A DNA stretch of 64,000 nucleotides from Prosthecobacter sp. (GTDB lineage Bacteria > Verrucomicrobiota > Verrucomicrobiia > Verrucomicrobiales > Verrucomicrobiaceae). Positions 56,601 through 59,663 of the stretch are shown piece after piece (position 1 is the first letter of the stretch; each line of letters begins with the position of its first letter). The DNA is taken from NCBI RefSeq assembly GCF_014879935.1, contig NZ_JACSRD010000146.1, positions 1 to 64,000 on the forward strand, written 5' to 3'. A program made the position numbers and the translations under genes. The notes under the pieces are model-generated. The model was not told where the DNA came from. It did no database searches and worked only from the letters and a program-made list of their open reading frames with translations.

Positions 56601-57836
56601 TGGGAGCAGACATACAATAGCAGCTTCAACAGCTCCGATGCGCCTTGGGCGGCAGTCCTTGACTCCAATGGCGATATCATTGTCGCCGGGACCTCTTATA
56701 GTGCCGCAAGCACGCCAGACAGCATTACTTTGAAATACAACGGTGCCTCTGGGAGCCTGGTCTGGCAGCAGCGTTACAATGGTCCTGCTAGCAAGGCCGA
56801 CGAACATTTCGCGGTCGCCGTGGACGCCAATGACAATCCGGTCGTAACCGGATATTCGCTCAATAGCGACAACACTTCCGACATCTACACAGCAAAGCTC
56901 GCGAGTGGTACTGGTATGCCGATGTGGGAAACTCGCTTCAATGGAGCTGCGAACAAAAGTGACTATGGACGGGCGGTGGCTGCCGATCCGACTGGCCGAG
57001 CTTGGGTGGCAGGCTACCAGACCAATGCGTCCAATATCAAAGAGTTGCTCCATGTTAAATACCAGCCCGTCGGCGCGCCTCCGCCTCCGCTTCCGTTCCT
57101 GGCGGACGAGGACTCTGCTATGACCGCGCCTCCTCCGCCTCCGGGGCTTCAGATGTTCATGGAAGTCGAGCAGGGCGACGCAGCACAGTTCTCGGCTGGA
57201 TATTTCGATGCTGAAGGTAACAACACCGTCGGATTCAGCGCCGTGTTGGATGGCCTGCCGGCAGGGGTGGTGGAGTCCGACGCGTCCGCAGGAGCCTTCG
57301 AGTGGGAACATGATACCAGCACCCTTGCTCCAGGCCCTCACGAGTTGGTAATCACGGCAACTGACTCGGCGGGTGCCAGTGCCAGCGTAAACGTCCAGAT
57401 CAACGTCACGTCCAATCTCGCTGATCGAGCATGGCGCTTTGCCCACTTTGGCACCACCGCGGCAGGTGGTATTGCAGATTTCGGAGCCGACCCGGACGGC
57501 GACGGTCTGGACAACCTCGGTGAATTTGCGTTTGGACTGAACCCCCTCCAGGCTGCTGATGCTCGCCAGACCTCCCGCGTGTCGGTCGCAGACGCAGAGG
57601 GCGGGCTCCGCGCCATCTTCCGCCGTCGCAAAGATTATTCTTCGGCGGGCCTGACCTATGTGACGCAATTCTCCAGTGATCTCTCCAATTGGTTCAACAG
57701 CACGGCCATCCCGCAAGTGCTGGCCGATGACGGAACGATTGAGGAGGTGTCACTGACCTTCCCGGTCCTGCCCAATGGGCAGCAAGGCAGGTTCTTCCGC
57801 GTCGTGGTGGATTCGGAATCGTCACCGGCGCAATAA
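41691..57836 (+). CDS. Giant surface protein with autotransporter-associated beta-strand repeats and two beta-propellers
   Basis: About 5,381 residues. The ATG at 41691 opens a signal peptide with a long basic start (hydrophobic core LLVVLTPVLLGTLYA); 41532 is the alternative. In order: a DUF4082-like beta domain (about 42-193), IPT/TIG (195-277), cadherin-like repeats (279-600), a Gly/Ser/Thr-rich beta-helix region (600-1290), an Fn3-like unit, about 19 beta-strand repeats of the type GANTYTGxTTxSAGTL (1400-3805), an anchor-D domain (3966-4083), a beta-propeller (4087-4520), two Ig-like MBG-type units, a second propeller (4700-5125), an Ig/He_PIG domain and a C-terminal module with DPDGDGLDNLGEFAFGLNP. 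No autotransporter barrel and no PEP-CTERM. Probably an adhesin or matrix protein. Confidence 0.9.
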   Translation: MNTRSSLLRSTRALLNALVARSRLLVVLTPVLLGTLYAGTAVQFTAPGTVRTNFTGTVGFTFTPSSSITVTHVGFWDNGDDGLAVSHQVGIWQNTGLTLLASESVPSGTTAPLTGGFRYVELSSPLVLSAGVLYRIGASVESSDGFCQDPTGFTSDSKVGYANSAYETAPFGFPGSNANPTIGFFGVNFVFVASPTVTGITPNSGSTVGGTSVTISGTELTGATAVKFGGTDAQAFTVDSATQITATTPAHGVGAVSVQVTTPGGTNAANTLFTYVNFAPTDIALSSSSIAENNALGATVGMLSATDADAGQTHTFSLVTGTGDTDNSSFDITGSTLTLNGSANYESKNSYSIRVQANDGNGGTFQKQFTVTVTDLNEAPVITSNGGGAADSVTVAENTTAVTTVVATDPEVPATQTLTYSKSGTDAAFFTINSSTGVLSFTSAPNYESPSDAGNNNVYNVTVTATDNGTGTLSDSQDLAVTVTNVNEAPSFAKGADQLLPSNTNSLQTVTNWATAIDDGDSTVTQGLTFNVSNNNAGLFTTAPSISSSGTLTYTPSGTAGTATVTVSLTDDNTINGNPALTTADQTFTITVEVVADYTVSTAGNAVVITDNSGNADTLSISEPSAGNINFAATGRTFSVNGGLNLTGASGSLALAGVTSITVNAGAGADAISVGAFTGTLPSLTLNGGIGDDTVNFNGDITFASGASLDVDLQNDNVTPGTDAVIVAANANVITAGSGTVAVKVSKNIALASGSSFETVDGGITLEANQQGTPTSGGFVGVDVSNGLVRSTGTGVVSVLGKGGSTGNDQIGVRVHAGGDIIGGTSGTLTVIGAGGASTGTGNAGVNVNGSGSTITALGAHVQVTGTGGGGTYSMGLDLYSSPQITSTGAGNLTITGNGGLNPAAGAFNHGIIMSATTFASTGGNISVTGNGGSGSNASGDFTGIQMDDSTITSSGSGSVTVNATAGTAATSQTTIGLDIRFTSQITSSGGDVSVTGTGGNTSGSSTGAGAGVRLIGNGTITAGGTGSVSVTGAGVGGSAAGHEGIVINGSGLNSNLARIGAANGATTLTATSGNSASHALVVGSSNAGRITTGNNNPIIINADSINFAGSAIVSSGTAPTTINTRTAGTLINLGGADVLSGSPLTLGLTDAELDTITASTLIIGSASSGNVTVSAAISPASYATLDIQKGVTFSATGGFASDVTSMAVFEKMKANGAVVINTSATLTATALGGYVPTQSDSFTILDNISASTTTGNFSGKSEGTLVAIGGTNRAITYTGGTGNDVVFTSLAPTLTTPTSTALAALTATLGGNVTSDGGADVTARGVVYSVTTTNGDPQIGGTGVTTVTGTGTTGVFTVDVSSLSASTGYTYAAYATNAAGTSYSATGTFTTTGDFAPTPGVPVHYSDVIGGSGPVKITGGGELVLSGANTYTGNTLVQNGKVSINSVAPGSAPQPLGRSTDVHLGVAGASSGTLVYTGGAGTLDKHISALGNGSDTIQNSGSGLLTLSGTLTKTGTTLTLKGGASGIRVTGAITGNTGSRNSDLVIDGGTTTLASANTYNGPTYIINGGTLNADAVDALPTSPARSDILMDQTGTGGSTLALGVSQSVFSLTGAATSSLNLNANSLTVGDASGSSTFAGVISGVGGSLIKDGASELTLTGANTYTGGTTVSAGTIVLGNQDGFGTGTVTLADGVTFRTANFEGNSAAGALPNDFVLSGGTVNVDVSFATGKDIWINTSVSGTGGLSVSGSGRDPGLMLSGAKTFSGGVTIGSDSRVTIDHNSSLGTGGLQISGGTGTLRVAGNVSGVANDISVASGAILGAVVDSGLTGVLSGVISGSGGGLTKSGDGTLALSGANTYTGDTTISAGTLQINNGGSLSTSSAIINNATLTFNRSTDITQGTHFASVISGTGAVRKSGSGILVLTGANTYTGSTIISGGTLQIGNGGTTGSLSTSSAITNNATLVFNRSDTITQGADFNSVIGGSGGTVTQSGSGTLVFNGNNTYTGATTVSTGVLNIRHANALGTTAAGTSVTSGAALQIQGGITTGAEALTLNGTGVSTTGALRNISGNNDFAGLVTLGSATRINSDSSGETLTLSNTGTITGTFGLTVGGAGNTTIASIIGTDSGTLTKDGAGTLTLTAANTYTGTTTISAGTLALSGSGRLSNSSAVSVSGGTFDIGSVSDTVGAVTLGSGSITGSTGVLTGSSYAVASGSVSAILGGSGVALTKTTASTVTLSGVNTYTGATTISAGTLALSGAGALSDSTAVNLTGATGVFDISGITASGETVGSLAGVASSSVVITGKTLTAGGTNANTTFAGVISGVGGALTKAGAGELTLSGANTYSGNTTIDGGAIFINHATAIGSGALVAGATARIDNTSGSAITLSNNNNVTLSGGSLTFTGSNNLSFGSGVLTISGNNRTITTDGGVLTFGGIDAAGSSPTTRSLTKSGTGTLVITGAAGANFQGGFIHDDGTLILGNKASLGTGALTMQGGILQASTDLDGANALTVSGWSLAASSNFSGNSSITLGNSTVGMGASRSIFNDITAGKALTLGAFAISSDSTSQTLTISGSGATTVNGVISNGGTSTGSALTKNGTGVLTLTAANTYAGATTITAGTLALSGAGALSDSSAVNLNGATAVFDISGITAASESVGSLAGVVSSSAVLGAKTLTAGGNDGTTSFAGVISGTDGSLTKAGTGTLTLSVTNTFTGTTTVSAGTLSITGSINNSATIAVNGGLLSTNGANKLADTAAVTVSGGTLTVGGADTVGTLTTSGSGSTIGGSATLTALTYALGGTGTTVTGNLGAGTINSSGTVALNGTAAAATVNVTAGALTLGASSAINSATVVAISGGSLTLGASNQIGDAAVTVSSTGTLALGTNSDTVASVSLTGTGSITGSTGVLTSTAAYDMQAGSVSAILGGTAGLNKTTTGTVTLSGANTYTGTTQISAGTLALSGSGALSNSSSVIVTGGTFDIGSVSDTVAGVQLASGSITGTSGVLTSSSTYDVRSGDVSAILGGTVGLTKTTTGTVTLTGANNYTGLSAVSAGILNIRHATALGTTAGGTSVSNGATLQLQGGITVGAEALTLNGGAASGETGALVNVSGTNTYGGAITVAASSSISAATGSELNLTGGVVKNGTTATFNGGGTINVGTVGISGASANSDLIIDGVTVNLNVANTYNGPTIIRNSGTLKANVVNALPTANGRTAVTFDGSGTSVLTLGAAQSVASLTSAGVATITLDTNTLTVGTSAGSTTFAGTIGGTGGLTKDGASTLVLSGSNTYTGLTDVQAGTLSFGASDVIADTASVRVSGGALAVSTFSDTVAGVQLTSGSITGSSGVLTSTSAYDMQAGSVSAILSGAVGLTKTTTGTVTLTGANLYTGLTTVSAGILNIQNASALGTVAAGTSVASGAALELQGGITTLAEALTLNGTGVSNGGALRNIGGNNDFAGLVTLGGAARVNSDAGTLTLSNTGAITGSGLGLTVGGAGNTTINSIIGTGTGSLTKDGSGTLTLTGANTFTGATAINAGTLQVSGSLAAGSNVAVATGGTLTGAGTVNGNATLTGNGVINLTNPGVISGTLGVTGGNWNGAGSVTGVVTSSSGTFNIGSGANLTATSGLNVTGGTIASGSGTSTITGSVNYTSASSSTFNGVIAGSGKTVTMNNGSGSLTLGGSNTYTGLTDVQAGTLAFGASNVIADTASVKVSGGTLAIGTRSDTVAGVQLTAGSITGSSGVLTSTSTYDVQAGSISAILGGTVGLTKTTAGTVILSGTNTYTGATLLSAGSLVVNGSIGSSSLTTIESGATLLGTGTVGAIQLNSGGAINAGGVSSAGTLNTGSIAIVDGQLVFNLGGTGSYDSLNTTGTIDLTAGGTGAQLVLNAISAYTATLNNAFTLVTNDFADSISGAFAKGTFGGTKVITLSGVDYVENVLGSNYYGRINYAGSSATPANLSASGNDLVLKVVTPEITITESGNNQTDGGTYNFGDVDKVVPAVPLTKTFTIKNDGEVDLLDIYVNDPTGAHAGDYSVNRTGTATFLPPGASTTFTVTFDPSRIGTRTAAITIDSTDLDENPFNLALTGVGSIARDLSEPWTVLYGGVDAPATRRDGVAMAVAIQRSTTRDEALAVFATGYTTNANGDRDIYTAKYDPVTGAKLWDQIFAGAAGGADEAAAIAVDANGDVVITGFTTVGTSNTDVYIAKYSGVNGVALWEDTYAGSGGSFDEGNSIAVHSSGRVLVTGYGRTSTTGADMYVAGYSPAGGLLFERLIDGGSNGDDVARSIAVDSAGDAAIAGYARGSGKDFRIYKVNGFTGATSWQWNVNGSTNTDDEAFSVAFDSTGQVAATGTVRSTNYDLYTVKLTAAGGLVWQKQWNSSFNSSDAGYDIAVDSSGNVIVGGTSYRAASIMDGYVVKYAAANGALVWDRRFNGSVSNQDVINSVDLDGLDNVIATGFSFNAIPNSDVLTAKMFASDGGLVWEKRYNSAASGWDNGVSVAVSTDGNVFVGGYAGSSSGTSDFLVKNYQALVPPVQNAQTIAFANPGGPRVAGSDLPLSASASSGLAVRFSVVSGPATLNDGNNTLSFTGTGPVTIRASQQGNSTWAKATPVDQSFTVIKSSQTIDFALPSTVPYTTSTVVLSGAATSNLAVTYAIVSGPGTITGDVLSFTGSGVVTVSANQAGDARFNAATEVQRSINASNTAPVIIPAGVQQGWLLSYAGSGAGEGRAVALEVSGSSAVASFVAGYTTVGGNKDIYLMKFNNDGTAAWGAPTIVPGSGGGDDEAVAVAVDASGNVYISGYVTMGSGNTDVYVAKFNGGTGANVWTRTFAGSAGGADAAVGLALDGASNVIVGGYTRSIAGTGNDFFAAKLSQAAGTTVWTATHNSSGAVSDVPNAVAVGGSGDVALAGIAGSDAWTLLLHSSTGGIKWQRRYDAQSKPDAVRGVVVDANNDVIITAYSQAANYNIYTAKYSRVDGDIIWEQTYNSSFNSSDAPWAAVLDSNGDIIVAGTSYSAASTPDSITLKYNGASGSLVWQQRYNGPASKADEHFAVAVDANDNPVVTGYSLNSDNTSDIYTAKLASGTGMPMWETRFNGAANKSDYGRAVAADPTGRAWVAGYQTNASNIKELLHVKYQPVGAPPPPLPFLADEDSAMTAPPPPPGLQMFMEVEQGDAAQFSAGYFDAEGNNTVGFSAVLDGLPAGVVESDASAGAFEWEHDTSTLAPGPHELVITATDSAGASASVNVQINVTSNLADRAWRFAHFGTTAAGGIADFGADPDGDGLDNLGEFAFGLNPLQAADARQTSRVSVADAEGGLRAIFRRRKDYSSAGLTYVTQFSSDLSNWFNSTAIPQVLADDGTIEEVSLTFPVLPNGQQGRFFRVVVDSESSPAQ
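45900..53100 (+). repeat. In-gene array of beta-strand repeat units with segmental duplications
   Basis: About 19 copies of a unit encoding variants of LTLTGANTYTGTTTISAGTL, separated by 60-200 variable residues. Larger blocks are also copied: the stretch with ALGTTAAGTSVTSGAALQIQ then GGITTGAEALTLNGTGVS recurs near 47750, 50870 and 51890, and the block with SDTVAGVQLTSGSITGSSGV recurs near 50630, 51650 and 52840. Typical of repeat proteins that grow and shrink by recombination. Confidence 0.85.
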
Positions 57837-57847
57837 TCCAGGATTCG

Positions 57848-57900
57848 CGCCCGGGCCATTGCGGCTCGGGCGAGGCAGTCGCTGACGTTCAACTCAGCGA
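57848..57900. terminator. Two hairpins between convergent genes
   Basis: CGCCCGGGCC, loop ATTGC, GGCTCGGGCG (57848-57872) is a 10-bp stem with one G-U pair. TCGCTGA, 8-nt loop, TCAGCGA (57879-57900) is a perfect 7-bp stem. They lie between the stop of the giant gene and the stop of the DUF1501 gene. Neither has a long T run, so termination is inferred from position. Confidence 0.4.
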
Positions 57901-57949
57901 TTGTGTGACGGTCCGAGCACCATTGTTAGCTGTTGCACCGGCAGTTCTC

Positions 57950-59362
57950 TCATCCCACGATCTGCCTGATCACCTTGCACGGCTCCACGCCGGTGAGTTT
58001 GAAGTCGAGGCCAGCGGCACGGAAGGACAGCCTTTCGTGGTCCATGCCGAGCTGATGCAGGATCGTGGCGTGGATGTCGGCCACGTGGACTTCGTCTTCG
58101 ATGATGTTGAAGCCCATTTCGTCGGTCGCGCCCATCGTGACGCCGCCTTTGATGCCGCCGCCGGCCATCCACATGGTGAAGGCCTGCGGATGGTGATCGC
58201 GGCCCATGCTGCGGCCGAGCGACACGCTGGCCTCGACCATCGGCGTGCGGCCAAATTCGCCGCCCCACACGACAAGCGTGCTGTCGAGCAGACCGCGTTG
58301 CTTGAGGTCTTTGACGAGCGCGGCGCTGGCCTGGTCGGTGTTCTTGCAGTTGTTGCGCACGTTGCCTTCCACGTTGCTGTGCGCGTCCCAGCCTTCGTTG
58401 TAGATGTTGATGAAGCGCACGCCGCGCTCGACCATGCGACGTGCGAGCAGGCAGGCGCGGGCAAAGGACGGCACCTTCGGATCGCAGCCATACATTTTCA
58501 GCGTGGCCTCGTCTTCCTTCGTGAGGTCCATCAGCTCTGGCGCGGAGGTTTGCAGGCGATAGGCCATCTCGTAGTTCGCGATGCGTGTGGCCGTCTCGCC
58601 ATCGCCATCGAGCTTCAGTCGGCGGTGATTGAGCGAGTTGATGAGCTCGATGGTATCCTTCTGCGTGCCGGGTGTGATGCCTTCCGGCGTGCTCACATTC
58701 AAAATGGGATCGCCGGTGTTGCGGAAGCGCGTGCCGGAATACACGCTCGGCAGGAAACCGCTGCTCCAGCACGCCGCGCCGCCGCTGATGCCGCTGCCGG
58801 TGCTCATCACGACAAAGCTCGGCAGATCCCGCGTCTCCGCGCCGAGGCCGTAAGTGATCCACGAGCCCATGCTGGGCCTGCCGGGCTGCGAAAAGCCCGT
58901 GTTCATGTAAATCTGCGCCGGAGCGTGGTTGAACTGTGTCGTGCGGCAGGACTTCACGATGGCGATGTCGTCCACGATGGTCGCCAGATGCGGCAGCACC
59001 TCGGAAAGCTCCGCGCCGCACTGCCCATGCTTCGCGAACTTGAAGCGCGGCCCCAACACCGCCGCGTCCGGCCGGATGAAGGCATAACGCTGCCCGCCGA
59101 TCACCGAAGGCGGCAGCGGCTTGCCTTCATACTTCGTCAGCATCGGCTTGTGATCGAACATCTCGAGCTGCGACGGCGCGCCGGCCATGAACATGTGGAT
59201 GACCGCCTTCGCCTTCGGCTGAAAATGCGACGACGCGGCCACATTCGGGCTCTTCGCCGCTCCATAAGCCGATTCCGCCAGCAACGAAGCCAGCGCGATC
59301 TTGCCCGTGCCGACGGCGCAATCCTGGAAGAAGTGTCTGCGGGTGATGTTGGGGGTGTTCAT
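57950..59362 (-). CDS. DUF1501 family exported (Tat) protein
   Basis: 470 residues. Tat signal at the N-terminus (ITRRHFFQDCAVGTGKIALA), then the DUF1501 body, a sulfatase/alkaline-phosphatase-related fold: AVIHMFMAGAPSQLEMFDHK, the conserved HAPAQIYMNTGF and GSWITYGLG, RFINIYNEGWDAHSN, VVWGGEFGRTP and GRDHHPQAFTMWMAGGGIKGG. The His and Asp residues of these blocks are kept. No biochemical role is established. It normally sits right after a DUF1549/DUF1553 cytochrome gene; here a small gene lies between, and its stop overlaps this start (ATGA). Confidence 0.93.
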   Translation of the reverse strand: MNTPNITRRHFFQDCAVGTGKIALASLLAESAYGAAKSPNVAASSHFQPKAKAVIHMFMAGAPSQLEMFDHKPMLTKYEGKPLPPSVIGGQRYAFIRPDAAVLGPRFKFAKHGQCGAELSEVLPHLATIVDDIAIVKSCRTTQFNHAPAQIYMNTGFSQPGRPSMGSWITYGLGAETRDLPSFVVMSTGSGISGGAACWSSGFLPSVYSGTRFRNTGDPILNVSTPEGITPGTQKDTIELINSLNHRRLKLDGDGETATRIANYEMAYRLQTSAPELMDLTKEDEATLKMYGCDPKVPSFARACLLARRMVERGVRFINIYNEGWDAHSNVEGNVRNNCKNTDQASAALVKDLKQRGLLDSTLVVWGGEFGRTPMVEASVSLGRSMGRDHHPQAFTMWMAGGGIKGGVTMGATDEMGFNIIEDEVHVADIHATILHQLGMDHERLSFRAAGLDFKLTGVEPCKVIRQIVG

Positions 59363-59658
59363 GGGGTTTGAAATGTTGATTTGAACCAGTGCTCCATCGA
59401 TTCGCGCCGTTCAGTCGATACGTTAGACCATCTTGTTTCGGGCCCGAGACGCAACGAGCCTGCAATGGTCATGATATGGCTAAACCATTCGGGATATGTC
59501 CACTCTCTGGGCACTGGTGAATGAAGCCTTCTCAGTTTGGGATTCCAATGCACATCAGCTGCCTCCCGATAAATCATCGGAAAGGACTGTGATCGTGGGC
59601 ACAAGTAGAGCTTCCCCTCCTCATCAATTCCCACTTCATCTATGATGTCAGTCTCCAT
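59359..59658 (-). CDS. Small hypothetical protein inserted between DUF1553 and DUF1501 genes
   Basis: 99 residues (METDIIDEVGIDEEGKLYLC...), acidic at the start, with Trp-rich segments (VHWNPKLRR, PREWTYPEWFSHI); no signal peptide, so cytoplasmic, unlike both neighbours. I do not recognise the family; the look is of a small immunity-type or regulatory protein, which is only an impression. It begins 5 nt after the DUF1553 stop and ends in an ATGA overlap with DUF1501, so it is translated as part of this operon. Two 60-base samples (59461 and 59521) have 29 G/C each, well below the flanking genes. Confidence 0.7.
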   Translation of the reverse strand: METDIIDEVGIDEEGKLYLCPRSQSFPMIYREAADVHWNPKLRRLHSPVPREWTYPEWFSHIMTIAGSLRLGPETRWSNVSTERRESMEHWFKSTFQTP

Positions 59659-59663
59659 GGCAG

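Noticed and set aside
57894-59371. Opposite-strand and alternate-frame ORFs over the DUF1501 gene (488 and 375 residues)
   Set aside because: They lack motifs, while the 470-residue frame has the complete DUF1501 pattern and a Tat signal.
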